64,000 bases of DNA from Shewanella psychropiezotolerans. GTDB lineage: Bacteria; Pseudomonadota; Gammaproteobacteria; Enterobacterales; Shewanellaceae. The stretch is taken from NCBI RefSeq assembly GCF_007197555.1, contig NZ_CP041614.1:3402001-3466000 (forward strand), given 5' to 3'. The position numbers and the translations under genes are program-made. Positions 45,485 to 54,445 of the stretch are shown here, one piece after another (the first letter of the stretch is position 1; each line of letters starts with the position of its first letter). The notes beneath the pieces were generated by a model. The model was not told where the DNA came from, did no database searches, and saw only the letters and a list, made by a program, of their open reading frames with translations.

Positions 45485-46003
45485 ATGGAAAACAGCATAA
45501 CTGATAAATTGCGGATTATCACGGCAAAACCCCTAACTCGGGAAGCCTTTAGTGCTTTTGGTGATGTAATTGAAGCCAGCACAGAGGCAAAAAACTTTGC
45601 AATTAATGGTGGCCTGACGCATCGCTATCACGACTTGGCCAAGATAGATGTCAATGATAATGATGGTCATACCTTGATCAGTATTTTTCGCTCAAACCCA
45701 TTAGAGCAGCCCATAGCCATAAAGATGATGGAGCGTCACCCTCATGGGAGTCAGGCATTTATTCCTTTGGGAAACAATCCTTTCTTAGTGGTCGTGGCTC
45801 CTGCTGGTGAATTTAATATCAATAATATTGAAGTCTTTATCGCGAGCTCGAGTCAAGGTGTGAATTACCACAAGGGGACCTGGCATCATTTCTGTCTAAC
45901 ATTAAATAGTGAAAGTGATTTTTTGGTGATTGATAGAGGGGGCGAGGGGGATAACTGTGACGCACTGGAGTTAGATGGTTCACTCTTAATAGTGCAAGAG
46001 TGA
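45485..46003 (+). CDS. allA: Ureidoglycolate lyase
   Basis: This 172-residue cupin-like enzyme splits ureidoglycolate to glyoxylate and urea. Family motifs are KPLTREAFSAFGDVIE, MMERHPHGSQAFIPLGNNPFLVVVAPAG and VNYHKGTWHHFCLTL. I chose ATG at 45485, with AGGGAG eight bases upstream; the longer in-frame extension overlaps uraH. Its products feed the urea transporter and, by inference, the glyoxylate-using enzymes at the left end of the window. Confidence 0.93.
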   Translation: MENSITDKLRIITAKPLTREAFSAFGDVIEASTEAKNFAINGGLTHRYHDLAKIDVNDNDGHTLISIFRSNPLEQPIAIKMMERHPHGSQAFIPLGNNPFLVVVAPAGEFNINNIEVFIASSSQGVNYHKGTWHHFCLTLNSESDFLVIDRGGEGDNCDALELDGSLLIVQE

Positions 46004-46084
46004 GTATGTGATTTTGCAATGTAATGTATAAATATCGTAATGAGATAATAAGAACTTAAAGATACGATGAGAAGGTGAAGGATA

Positions 46085-47395
46085 ATGATAAAAGTTTATC
46101 GGGGAGAGTTACTGCATTTTTTGGCTGACCCCGCCAAAGTTGCCCTACAAGAAAGCTACCAGCATATAGAAGATGGATTGTTAATCATTAAAGATGGCTT
46201 GGTAGAACAAGTGGGAGAAGCATCTGAGTTATTACCTCTGTTAGATGATGGTATTGAGGTGATTCATTATGAGAATGGACTCATGATGCCAGGCTTTATC
46301 GACACTCATGTGCATTACCCGCAAACTGAGATGATCGCCTCATATGGCGAACAACTACTTGAATGGTTACAAAATTATACCTTCCCGTTTGAGCGTCAAT
46401 TTTCAGATTTAGAGCACGGTAAAAAAATCGCTGAGTTTTTCTTAACTCAACTTCTTGACGCTGGAACGACCACAGCACTCGTATTCGGTACGGTACATAA
46501 AGAATCCGTGGAGGCTTTTTTTACTATTGCCCAACAGAAAAAATTACGCATGATCTGTGGCAAGGTATTGATGGATCAAAACTGCCCTGATTATCTGTCA
46601 GATACGGCGCAAACTGGTTATGAAGACAGCAAAGCACTGATTGAAAAGTGGCATAAAACAGATAGATTGCAATACGCAATCACGCCAAGGTTCGCACCGA
46701 CATGCTCAACTGAGCAATTAAATAAAGCCGGTCAATTACTGGCAGAAAACCCAAGCGTCTATTTACACACACACATCAGTGAAAACACCAATGAAATTGC
46801 GTGGGTGAGTGAACTGTTTCCTGACTCAAAAGGTTACCTCGATGTGTACGACCAAAGTAACTTACTCGGTCGTCGAAGTGTCTTCGCTCACGGCGTGCAC
46901 TTACATGATCATGAATGTAAGCGATTAGGTGAAACAGAGTCTTCCATTGCATTTTGCCCAAGCTCTAACCTGTTTTTAGGCAGCGGGTTATTTAACCTGA
47001 AACAAGCGCAAAAATATGACGTTAATGTAGGTTACGGCACAGATATAGGCGCTGGTACCACATTTTCAATGCTAAGTACCCTGAACGAAGGCTATAAGAC
47101 ACAACAGCTTCGCGCTGAAAAACTCAGCCCATTCCAATCGTTCTACTTAGCCACTCTAGGCGGGGCAAGAGCGTTAGATCTCGAAGGCACCATCGGCAAC
47201 TTCACTAAAGGTGCAGAAGCTGACTTTATTTTCCTCGATTACCACGCAACCCCGCTTATGGATAGACGTATGCACCATTGCAAAGATCTGTCAGAAAAGC
47301 TGTTTACATTAAGCATGTTAGGCGACGAACGTCATGTCAAGGCGACTCATATTATGGGCGAACGAGTACAGACTGCTATTGCTGTAACAACATAA
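46085..47395 (+). CDS. guaD: Guanine deaminase
   Basis: This 436-residue amidohydrolase deaminates guanine to xanthine. Zinc-site motifs are MPGFIDTHVHYPQTEMIASYG, YLHTHISENTNEIAWV and FAHGVHLHDHECKRL, with the final Asp in GYGTDIGAGTTFSM. It supplies xanthine to XdhAB. An 81-bp gap after allA is AT-rich and could contain an internal promoter; GAAGG precedes the ATG. Confidence 0.94.
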   Translation: MIKVYRGELLHFLADPAKVALQESYQHIEDGLLIIKDGLVEQVGEASELLPLLDDGIEVIHYENGLMMPGFIDTHVHYPQTEMIASYGEQLLEWLQNYTFPFERQFSDLEHGKKIAEFFLTQLLDAGTTTALVFGTVHKESVEAFFTIAQQKKLRMICGKVLMDQNCPDYLSDTAQTGYEDSKALIEKWHKTDRLQYAITPRFAPTCSTEQLNKAGQLLAENPSVYLHTHISENTNEIAWVSELFPDSKGYLDVYDQSNLLGRRSVFAHGVHLHDHECKRLGETESSIAFCPSSNLFLGSGLFNLKQAQKYDVNVGYGTDIGAGTTFSMLSTLNEGYKTQQLRAEKLSPFQSFYLATLGGARALDLEGTIGNFTKGAEADFIFLDYHATPLMDRRMHHCKDLSEKLFTLSMLGDERHVKATHIMGERVQTAIAVTT

Positions 47396-47419
47396 ATATT
47401 AAAAGAATTGAGGAAGGTT

Positions 47420-48616
47420 ATGGATCCCTATATTAATGAATGGTTAAATTTAATCATTCGATTTGCACATGTCATTACAGGTATTGCCTGGATTGGCGCA
47501 TCATTTTACTTCGTATGGTTAGATAATCATTTGGAAACACCGCCAAAATGGAAAGAAGATAAAGGTATTGGCGGTGATCTTTGGGCTATTCACGGTGGTG
47601 GATTTTACGAGGTGGCTAAATACAAATTGGCACCACCAAAGATGCCAACCACTTTGCATTGGTTTAAATGGGAGGCTTACACCACCTGGTTAACTGGTTT
47701 CCTTTTACTGTCGCTGATGTTTTATGTGGGTGCAGATTCCTACTTAATCGACAAACGAGTCGCTGACTTAACCCAATTTCAAGCCATTGGCATAGGCGTG
47801 GGGTCAATTGTGCTTGGTGTAGGTAGTTACGAGTTGTTAGTGCGCACTAAATTAAGAGAGCATGGAATAGTTTTAGGTCTTATTTTAATCCTTATTGCCA
47901 CCGCTTTATCCTACGGTCTAACACATGTGTTTAGTGCTCGTGGCGCATATATGCACATGGGCGCGATCATAGGCACCATTATGGCGGGTAACGTATTTTT
48001 TGGCATCATGCCGTCACAACGTGCCTTAGTGAAAGCGGTTGAAGAGGGGACAACACCTGATCCAGCTTATGGATTAAATGCAAAATTACGTTCAACTCAT
48101 AATACATATACTACGCTACCGATCATTTTTATTATGATCTCAAACCACTATCCGATGACCTACGCCCATAGCGCGAACTGGTTAGTACTCATCGCTATCA
48201 TTTTAATCACCGCTGCGGTCCGTCAATACTTTGTATTACGTCATTTTGGTAAGCAGAAACCCTTAGTGTTAGTCGGCTCGGTTGTGGCGACGGTTATTCT
48301 CGCTTTTGTAATAGCCCCAGCTTCGACTGAGTTGACCGCGGAGCAAAAACAACAAACGGTAAATACCAGCCAAGTACAAAAGATCATTGAACAAAGGTGC
48401 AGTAGTTGTCATTCAGTGACACCGACCGACGATGTCTTTACCATTGCACCAGCTGGTATCGTATTTTCCGATGAAGCTAGCATTATACGATTGGCACCTC
48501 GTATTCAAGCGCGAGTGGTAGACTCTAAAGATATGCCGTTTATGAATAAGACTCATATGACAGATGAAGAGCGCACGACATTAGCGATCTGGTTGGCAAA
48601 CACCAGTCGTCAGTAA
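47420..48616 (+). CDS. puuD: Membrane-bound urate hydroxylase PuuD with cytochrome c domain
   Basis: This 398-residue protein has about eight membrane segments, starting NLIIRFAHVITGIAWIGASFYFVWLDNHL, and a C-terminal cytochrome c domain with CSSCH after residue 320. PuuD oxidises urate to 5-hydroxyisourate and passes electrons to the respiratory chain, replacing soluble uricase. ATG at 47420 has GAGGAAGG upstream; the in-frame TTG earlier is unlikely. It completes the step between xanthine dehydrogenase and HIU hydrolase. Two strong stem-loops follow. Confidence 0.93.
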   Translation: MDPYINEWLNLIIRFAHVITGIAWIGASFYFVWLDNHLETPPKWKEDKGIGGDLWAIHGGGFYEVAKYKLAPPKMPTTLHWFKWEAYTTWLTGFLLLSLMFYVGADSYLIDKRVADLTQFQAIGIGVGSIVLGVGSYELLVRTKLREHGIVLGLILILIATALSYGLTHVFSARGAYMHMGAIIGTIMAGNVFFGIMPSQRALVKAVEEGTTPDPAYGLNAKLRSTHNTYTTLPIIFIMISNHYPMTYAHSANWLVLIAIILITAAVRQYFVLRHFGKQKPLVLVGSVVATVILAFVIAPASTELTAEQKQQTVNTSQVQKIIEQRCSSCHSVTPTDDVFTIAPAGIVFSDEASIIRLAPRIQARVVDSKDMPFMNKTHMTDEERTTLAIWLANTSRQ

Positions 48617-48618
48617 AT

Positions 48619-48642
48619 TAGAGAGGTCTGCAGACCTCTCTA
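48619..48642. terminator. 24-bp perfect palindrome after puuD
   Basis: TAGAGAGGTCTG is followed at once by its exact reverse complement. It sits three bases after the puuD stop; no T-run follows, so it may be a processing hairpin or part of the tandem terminator with the next stem. Confidence 0.6.
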
Positions 48643-48679
48643 GTTGTAAAAAATTGACTTTTACTATCTAATGATCGAA

Positions 48680-48714
48680 AAATCAGTGGCATGGTATAAC
48701 CATGCCACTGATTT
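48680..48714. terminator. Long stem-loop, probable bidirectional terminator
   Basis: A 16-bp perfect stem (AAATCAGTGGCATGGT / ACCATGCCACTGATTT) with a 3-base loop leads into T- and A-rich sequence. It separates the purine operon from the regulator gene. Confidence 0.75.
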
Positions 48715-48772
48715 ATTATTTACAGTGCTGAAATGGAATGGTGCTGGTTAACTTTTATGACTGGGAGTGTTT

Positions 48773-49399
48773 GTGGCAAAGTCTAAAGCCTCGGAAGGCA
48801 ATATTCGGCAAAAGAATAAGGCTGTCATCTTCGATGCAGCAAAGAAAGAGTTTGTCACTTATGGTTTTAAAGGTGCTTCCATTAAGCGCATTGCCGAGCG
48901 AGCGAATATTGCACGAGCGAATATCCATTACTACTTTCAAGATAAAACTGACCTATATCAACAGCTGCTCAGCAATATCATAGAAGTGTGGAATAGAGAC
49001 TACGATACCTTAAGTGTCCATAAAGGACCCAAACAAGCGCTTAGTGCGTATATTCGGGCAAAAGTCATGCATTCTAAGGATGACCCGGATTCTTCGAGAA
49101 TTTTTGCTAGTGAATTAATTCATGGTGCGCCGGTGTTGAATCAATACCTTTATGGGGACTTTAAAGACTGGTTACAAAGCCAGGTTAGTGTGATCGAGAC
49201 TTGGATTGAGCAAGGCTTGATGGATAAGGTCAATCCACATCATTTATTGTTCTTAATTTGGAGCTCGACTCAACATTACGCCGACTTTAATGTGCAAGTG
49301 GTAGCAGCATTAAATAAAGAAACAATGAGCGATGATGACTTTGAAGATGTGGTGACTTTTCTCACTCAAATAATTCTTAAAGGCTGCGGTATTCACTGA
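48773..49399 (+). CDS. TetR-family regulator, RutR-like
   Basis: This 208-residue regulator has a helix-turn-helix in AVIFDAAKKEFVTYGFKGASIKRIAERANIARANIHYYFQDK and a C-terminal domain resembling RutR/YcdC (SSRIFASELIHGAPVLNQYL, LLFLIWSSTQHYADF). RutR controls pyrimidine and purine degradation in enterobacteria. I chose GTG at 48773, five bases after GGGAG. It lies at the end of the purine cluster, and a RutR-like palindrome precedes xdhA. Its tail overlaps the convergent urea transporter gene by 23 bp. Confidence 0.72.
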   Translation: MAKSKASEGNIRQKNKAVIFDAAKKEFVTYGFKGASIKRIAERANIARANIHYYFQDKTDLYQQLLSNIIEVWNRDYDTLSVHKGPKQALSAYIRAKVMHSKDDPDSSRIFASELIHGAPVLNQYLYGDFKDWLQSQVSVIETWIEQGLMDKVNPHHLLFLIWSSTQHYADFNVQVVAALNKETMSDDDFEDVVTFLTQIILKGCGIH

Positions 49400-50249
49400 G
49401 ACGATTTTTTATCCCCATCATACCTATGATCAACCAAGTAGTCAGAACAAAAGGGGCGGTTAACGCTGGCAGGGAAACCACCTCAAAAGCCCTCGTGAGC
49501 AGCACAGATAGCATGACTCCCAACACTGCTGGTATTGGTGTGTTTGGATAGCGTGCAGTAAGGGCGAGGGCAACCAGACTCGCGTTGAACCCATAAGCTC
49601 CCATCAGCACATTAGACTCAGAAAAGCTCCCCACCCGCGCCGTTAGCATTCCTAATCCTGAGCCGATAACCGCCCATATGGCGGCCTGGTATGAATGAAA
49701 TAACAGTCCGATAATAAATATGACACCCGATAGCCAATACCCCTGAAACATCACCTGACCTAGGCCTCGTGTTAGCGAGTAAAAGTCTGAGCTGGCTTGG
49801 GTTGAAAAGGGGGCCACGGATGTGTTTATGCCGGCCATGTCAATCAGGAGTAACACTAACCAAGTTGAGATGATAAAAGGCGTGGTAAATACACTATTTA
49901 CCGGTATTAGTCTTAGCAAATAATGCATTATGATAGTGGATAGGGCACTTGCAAACACAAGAAGTACAAGAGAAAGCTGGCTGAGAGGGAGAAAATAAAA
50001 CAGCGCTATTCCAACGAGCGCGGCATTGTAACCATAGATGCCATTGCCAATAAGCTCGCTGTCATATCGGCAGAGTTTCGCTATGATTAGGCCTGATAGC
50101 GTGGCAATGATCCCCCCTAACATCATAGTCAAAGAGTTAATGCCAATTCCAATCACAAAGAATAGGCCGGTGACCGCACTCTTTTGTAGCATTATTTGAG
50201 AAAAACCATGCAGTAAACGTGGGATAAGGTTAAAAATAGGGGACGTCAA
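49377..50249 (-). CDS. Urea transporter
   Basis: This roughly 290-residue inner-membrane protein has about ten membrane segments in two similar halves (LIGNGIYGYNAALVGIALFY; SNVLMGAYGFNASLVALALTARY), typical of the UT/Yut urea channel family. Urea is produced twice in the adjacent pathway, by allantoicase and ureidoglycolate lyase, so a channel fits. The true start is uncertain: TTG at 50249 or ATG at 50192; longer readings run into the tRNA-Tyr gene and are artefacts. No urease was seen, so export or uptake cannot be told apart. Confidence 0.82.
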   Translation of the reverse strand: MTSPIFNLIPRLLHGFSQIMLQKSAVTGLFFVIGIGINSLTMMLGGIIATLSGLIIAKLCRYDSELIGNGIYGYNAALVGIALFYFLPLSQLSLVLLVFASALSTIIMHYLLRLIPVNSVFTTPFIISTWLVLLLIDMAGINTSVAPFSTQASSDFYSLTRGLGQVMFQGYWLSGVIFIIGLLFHSYQAAIWAVIGSGLGMLTARVGSFSESNVLMGAYGFNASLVALALTARYPNTPIPAVLGVMLSVLLTRAFEVVSLPALTAPFVLTTWLIIGMMGIKNRLSEYRSL

Positions 50250-50295
50250 ATTTTCTGCCTGTTTTAGATGCTTATACCGATCGGTATTATCGTTA

Positions 50296-50380
50296 GGAGG
50301 GGTTCCCGAGTGGCCAAAGGGATCAGACTGTAAATCTGACGGCTCAGCCTTCGAAGGTTCGAATCCTTCTCCCTCCACCA
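50296..50380 (+). tRNA. tRNA-Tyr (GTA), array copy 1
   Basis: An 85-nt class II tRNA with GTA anticodon and encoded CCA. Together with its spacer it is the inverted partner of the copy at 5303-5387. The 46 bp between it and the urea transporter start hold no clear promoter: a TATTAT lies only six bases before the tRNA. Confidence 0.97.
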
Positions 50381-50411
50381 TTTGCGCTAAAGAAATAAAA
50401 TAAAGATATCC

Positions 50412-50496
50412 GGAGGGGTTCCCGAGTGGCCAAAGGGATCAGACTGTAAATCTGACGGCTCAGCCTTCGAAGGTTCGAATCCTTCTCCCTCCACCA
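50412..50496 (+). tRNA. tRNA-Tyr (GTA), array copy 2
   Basis: Identical to copy 1, after a 31-bp spacer. Confidence 0.97.
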
Positions 50497-50590
50497 TCTT
50501 TGTTTAGTGACTTTAGACCTGTGAAAGCTAATATTATTTCCAGCTGTGATCACTCACACTAGAATGATATTCGTGAAAGAATAAAAATGT

Positions 50591-50675
50591 GGAGGGGTTC
50601 CCGAGTGGCCAAAGGGATCAGACTGTAAATCTGACGGCTCAGCCTTCGAAGGTTCGAATCCTTCTCCCTCCACCA
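50591..50675 (+). tRNA. tRNA-Tyr (GTA), array copy 3
   Basis: Identical to copies 1 and 2, after a 94-bp spacer that resembles the spacer before copy 4 (both end in AATGATAT...AAAAATGT). Confidence 0.97.
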
Positions 50676-50771
50676 TCTTTATTCAGTTAGTTTGGACGTG
50701 TATAAAGCTAATGTTTTGTCCTGCAGTGATGGCTCGCTGTAGAATGATATTTAGTCAGAAGAGAAAAATGT

Positions 50772-50856
50772 GGAGGGGTTCCCGAGTGGCCAAAGGGATC
50801 AGACTGTAAATCTGACGGCTCAGCCTTCGAAGGTTCGAATCCTTCTCCCTCCACCA
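50772..50856 (+). tRNA. tRNA-Tyr (GTA), array copy 4
   Basis: Identical to the other copies, after a 96-bp spacer. A T-rich run (CTTCTCTC) follows but no terminator stem was found. Confidence 0.97.
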
Positions 50857-51049
50857 CTTCTCTCAAAAACTGCTTACCTCATCTGTACATCCCCTTGTAA
50901 TCTCAATTCCATTTGTAAATATCCCAACCTGAACCCCATATCTATCTAGGTCTACCGCATCCAGCCTCAGATTCAACTTTCACGATTTATTCAATTTAGT
51001 TATTATCTGCTACATTCCGTTATATTTACCTTCAACAATCAGGGGCAGC

Positions 51050-52111
51050 ATGGCATCTTCTTGGATAAATCAGGCAATCGCAATCATAGACGCTGATTAT
51101 CAGCGTAGTGCTGACACACATTTGATTAAGTTAGACCTCCCGGTGCTTATGGGAATCGACATCTACTTGAAAGATGAAAGCACTCATCCAACGGGAAGCT
51201 TGAAGCATAGACTGGCTCGTTCACTCTTCCTATATGCATTATGTAATGGTTGGATTAGCGAAGGGACCACAGTCATAGAATCCTCATCGGGGAGCACGGC
51301 GATATCTGAAGCCTATTTTGCCCGACTATTAGGCTTACCCTTTATCGCAGTAATGCCTCGCACCACAGCGAAGAAGAAGGTGCAACAAATCGAATTCTAT
51401 GGTGGCAAGTGCCATTTTGTCGATCATTCCAATCAGATCTACGCAGAATCTGAACGTTTAGCCAGTGAATTGAAGGGCCATTACATGGATCAATTTACCT
51501 ACGCTGAACGGGCGACAGATTGGCGTGGCAATAACAATATTGCTAATTCCATTTTTGAGCAGATGAACAGGGAACCCCACCCTATACCTAAGTGGATTGT
51601 GATGAGTCCAGGCACAGGTGGCACATCGGCAACGATCGGGCGTTATATTCGTTATCAACAACTCGATACGCAACTGTGTGTAGTGGATCCCGACAACTCA
51701 GTTTTCTATGATTACTACACCAGTGGCGACAACTCGATCACATCGGTCAACGGCAGTAAGATTGAGGGCATAGGCAGACCCCGCGTCGAGCCTTCTTTCA
51801 TACCTGGGGTTATCGACCATATGGAAAAGATACCTGACACAGCGTCAGTGGCAACCATCTACTGGTTAGAGAAGCTTATCGGCCGTAAAGCCGGAGCATC
51901 TACCGGAACCAACCTTTATGGGGTATTACAGATAGCCGCTAGGATGCACGCTAAGGGCGAAACAGGCTCACTGGTCACTCTGCTGTGTGATTCCGGTGAA
52001 CGTTATCTGGACACTTACTACAACCCTGAGTGGATTAAGGAAAACATAGGTGATCTCAGCGAGTTTGACAACCAACTCAAGAATTTTGACCTCACCGGTC
52101 AGTTAACCTAG
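51050..52111 (+). CDS. PLP-dependent cysteine synthase-family enzyme
   Basis: This 353-residue fold type II PLP enzyme has the lysine motif [15 protein letters not shown] (Lys near residue 53), [19 protein letters not shown] and the glycine loop [15 protein letters not shown], with C-terminal [16 protein letters not shown] as in cysteine synthases. HPTGSLKHR in place of NPxGSxKDR separates it from CysK/CysM; homologues are usually labelled PLP-dependent cysteine synthase family protein. The substrate is unknown; cysteine or cystathionine metabolism is likely. It stands alone after the tRNA array. Confidence 0.82.
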   Translation: MASSWINQAIAIIDADYQRSADTHLIKLDLPVLMGIDIYLKDESTHPTGSLKHRLARSLFLYALCNGWISEGTTVIESSSGSTAISEAYFARLLGLPFIAVMPRTTAKKKVQQIEFYGGKCHFVDHSNQIYAESERLASELKGHYMDQFTYAERATDWRGNNNIANSIFEQMNREPHPIPKWIVMSPGTGGTSATIGRYIRYQQLDTQLCVVDPDNSVFYDYYTSGDNSITSVNGSKIEGIGRPRVEPSFIPGVIDHMEKIPDTASVATIYWLEKLIGRKAGASTGTNLYGVLQIAARMHAKGETGSLVTLLCDSGERYLDTYYNPEWIKENIGDLSEFDNQLKNFDLTGQLT

Positions 52112-52118
52112 ACATCAA

Positions 52119-52190
52119 ATACTGTAACCCAGAGTGCACTTGAATAAGCTAAGGAAGACATTGGTGCGCTCAGCTAAGGTAGTAATAAAT
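52119..52190 (+). repeat. Degenerate tandem copy of the preceding gene's 3' end
   Basis: This segment (TACTGTAACCCAGAGTG...AAGGAAGACATTGGTG) resembles 52017-52083 within the upstream gene, with small insertions and in-frame stops. It looks like an old partial duplication of the coding tail. The rest of the gap up to queE holds nothing recognisable. Confidence 0.55.
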
Positions 52191-52264
52191 TTAACCGCTT
52201 CGATGTGACATACGTTAGCGCCTAGGTATTAACACAAGTTAGCTATCTAGGCTCAACGGCTGAA

Positions 52265-52933
52265 TTAATCTATATCGAGGTATTTATGAGTCTGTATCGA
52301 TAAGCGCCAGTTACGCTCGATACAGGTTTTCATTGCAAGCTCTGTGGCACGAGGTTTCTGACTAATGGGTTGCAGGCAGACTGTTTTACCATCGAGTTCG
52401 ATCCCCTCGAGCAGTTCATCCAAATCATCAATATGTTGAGATGTGGCTACCGGATGCTTAATCTCATCGGCTCGCTCGAGCGCCTGAGTCAATACAGCCA
52501 TGCCCGCTTTCATATTCACTTTAGGTGACACTGTGACCCAAGTCTTATCTGAACAGCTCACCTCGAACGTACCACTGGTCTCAATTTGAGTCCCGTATCC
52601 TTGACTGTTAAGCTTTGATGTTAATTCTGTCAGATCATGGATACATGGCTCTCCACCGGTGATCACAACATGTTTAGCATTGAAGCCTTTGCATGTAAAA
52701 AAGTTAATCAGCTCTATCGCGGTCAACTCGGACCAGCGGCCAATCTCTCCATCAACCTGGATAACCAATTCTGGGGCGACTCGGTTTTGCTCAAGAACAT
52801 CCCACGTATGTTTAGTATCACACCATGAACACCCAACCGGGCACCCCTGAAGTCTCACAAAGATAGCAGGTACGCCGGTAAAAACACCTTCCCCCTGGAT
52901 GGTCTCGAAAACTTCATTCACTGGATACTTCAT
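52265..52933 (-). CDS. queE: 7-carboxy-7-deazaguanine synthase
   Basis: This 222-residue radical SAM enzyme makes CDG in queuosine biosynthesis. The cluster motif is CPVGCSWCDTKHTW, with the substrate part VFTGVPAIFVRLQG before it and GGEPCIHDL after it. AGAGGT precedes the ATG. It is divergent from queC, the next enzyme of the same pathway, with about 170 bp between them. Confidence 0.94.
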   Translation of the reverse strand: MKYPVNEVFETIQGEGVFTGVPAIFVRLQGCPVGCSWCDTKHTWDVLEQNRVAPELVIQVDGEIGRWSELTAIELINFFTCKGFNAKHVVITGGEPCIHDLTELTSKLNSQGYGTQIETSGTFEVSCSDKTWVTVSPKVNMKAGMAVLTQALERADEIKHPVATSQHIDDLDELLEGIELDGKTVCLQPISQKPRATELAMKTCIERNWRLSIQTHKYLDID

Positions 52934-53101
52934 GGTCTACCTCTACAAGGATGGCCGGCATTTATAGTGTATTTTGAGTTTACAGGCAAGCTTTAAAGTG
53001 TCTATAGAATGAGTAAAAAGCCGATAACCGTACACGTGATATTATACAAGCGAAGGTCTGTCAGTTAAAATGATGACAATTTAAATACTTGAGTGATCAA
53101 T

Positions 53102-53791
53102 ATGTCAAAAGCAGTCGTCGTTTTTAGTGGTGGACAAGATTCAACAACCTGTTTAATCCAAGCACTCGAGCAATATGATGAAGTCCATGGTATCACCTTC
53201 GATTATGGACAACGTCATAGTCAGGAAATTGAAGTCGCTAAGGAACTAGGTAAACGTCTTGGTCTAGCGAGTCATAAAGTTCTGGATGTCACCATGTTAA
53301 ACGAACTCGCCATTTCGGCATTAACCAGAGACGATATCGCCGTATCGAACACCCTCATGGACAATGGTTTGCCCAATACTTTTGTGCCGGGTCGTAATAT
53401 CTTGTTTCTCACTTTAGCCGGGATTTTTGCCTACCAACTGGGTGCAGAAGCAGTGATAACAGGCGTGTGTGAAACGGACTATTCTGGCTATCCCGATTGC
53501 CGTGATGACTTTGTTAAGGCGATGGCATCGGCGCTCGTTCAGGGAATGGACAGGCAGCTTGAGCTTGTTACTCCTTTGATGTGGCTAAATAAGGCCGAAA
53601 CCTGGGCACTTGCCGATAAGTATAATAGCCTGGACTTAGTCCGAGATGAGACCTTGACCTGTTATAACGATATCATTGGATCAGGCTGTGGTACCTGCCC
53701 AGCTTGTTTATTAAGACAAACAGGGTTAGATGACTACTTGAATAATAAGGCGCAAGTACAGTTAGATTTAACCGCCAAAATAGCTCAATAG
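53102..53791 (+). CDS. queC: 7-cyano-7-deazaguanine synthase
   Basis: This 229-residue enzyme converts CDG to preQ0 with ATP and ammonia. It has the PP-loop [13 protein letters not shown] at the N terminus, [12 protein letters not shown], and the zinc site [11 protein letters not shown] near the C terminus with an upstream Cys in ETLTCYNDI. The ATG at 53102 fits the family; an in-frame GTG nine bases upstream is less likely. Tyr and Asn tRNAs, which lie near it, are substrates of queuosine modification. Confidence 0.95.
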   Translation: MSKAVVVFSGGQDSTTCLIQALEQYDEVHGITFDYGQRHSQEIEVAKELGKRLGLASHKVLDVTMLNELAISALTRDDIAVSNTLMDNGLPNTFVPGRNILFLTLAGIFAYQLGAEAVITGVCETDYSGYPDCRDDFVKAMASALVQGMDRQLELVTPLMWLNKAETWALADKYNSLDLVRDETLTCYNDIIGSGCGTCPACLLRQTGLDDYLNNKAQVQLDLTAKIAQ

Positions 53792-53793
53792 CT

Positions 53794-54420
53794 ATGACGC
53801 TTATCGCCCCCACAAAAATCAGGCAGTGGTTATCTTCGAGTTATTGTCTGGTCACTCTGGTCACGCTCCTATGCATAGGGCTCTATTGGTTAAACCTGGC
53901 TGACTCCCTCGCTTATAGAAGAGTGGAGATAGGTGAAGGTGAGTATTGGCGACTACTGAGCGGCAACTTGCTTCACACCAATGCCTGGCATTTACTCATG
54001 AATCTGGCGGGCCTCTGGGTCATAGTGCTGCTCCACCACACCCATTATCGTTTATTGCTGTTCACTTCGCTCTTCGTGCTCTGTTGTCTGCTTCAAGGTA
54101 TAGGCCTCTACCTGTTTTATCCAGGTTTGATCGGATATGTAGGATTGAGTGGCATGCTGCATGGATTGTTTACCTACGGCGCGATAAAAGACATCACCAC
54201 AGGATTAAAGTCAGGTTACCTATTGTTAGTTGGTGTCATCATCAAAGTGTCTTATGAGCAGGTTTATGGTGCCAGTCAGGAGGTCACTGAAATGATAGGA
54301 GCAAGAGTCGCGACAGAGGCTCATCTTGTGGGCGTTATCAGCGGCATAATCGTCTTCTTAATGCTTTACGCTATTAGCGCTTTGCGTAGACAAGGTGCAG
54401 ACAAGCCTGTTGATAAATAG
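53794..54420 (+). CDS. rrtA: Rhombosortase
   Basis: This 208-residue rhomboid-family intramembrane protease has about six membrane segments, catalytic Ser in GYVGLSGMLHGLF and catalytic His in EAHLVGVISG, with LLHTNAWHLLMNLAG early on. Short rhomboids of this form process proteins with GlyGly-CTERM signals in Shewanella and Vibrio. It starts 2 bp after queC and is cotranscribed with it. Its targets are not in this window. Confidence 0.85.
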   Translation: MTLIAPTKIRQWLSSSYCLVTLVTLLCIGLYWLNLADSLAYRRVEIGEGEYWRLLSGNLLHTNAWHLLMNLAGLWVIVLLHHTHYRLLLFTSLFVLCCLLQGIGLYLFYPGLIGYVGLSGMLHGLFTYGAIKDITTGLKSGYLLLVGVIIKVSYEQVYGASQEVTEMIGARVATEAHLVGVISGIIVFLMLYAISALRRQGADKPVDK

Positions 54421-54445
54421 CATTGAGCTTGAATGTGTATCAAAA

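Noticed and set aside
50250..50553. N-terminal extensions of the urea transporter and another ORF across the tRNA-Tyr array
   Set aside because: They translate tRNA sequence on the wrong strand; the transporter homology begins around LLHGFSQIMLQKSAVTG.
50296..50856. Regularly repeated 85-bp units that might look like a CRISPR array
   Set aside because: The units are complete tRNA-Tyr genes with 31-96-bp spacers of unequal length; the same holds for the tRNA-Asn array. No CRISPR or cas gene was seen.
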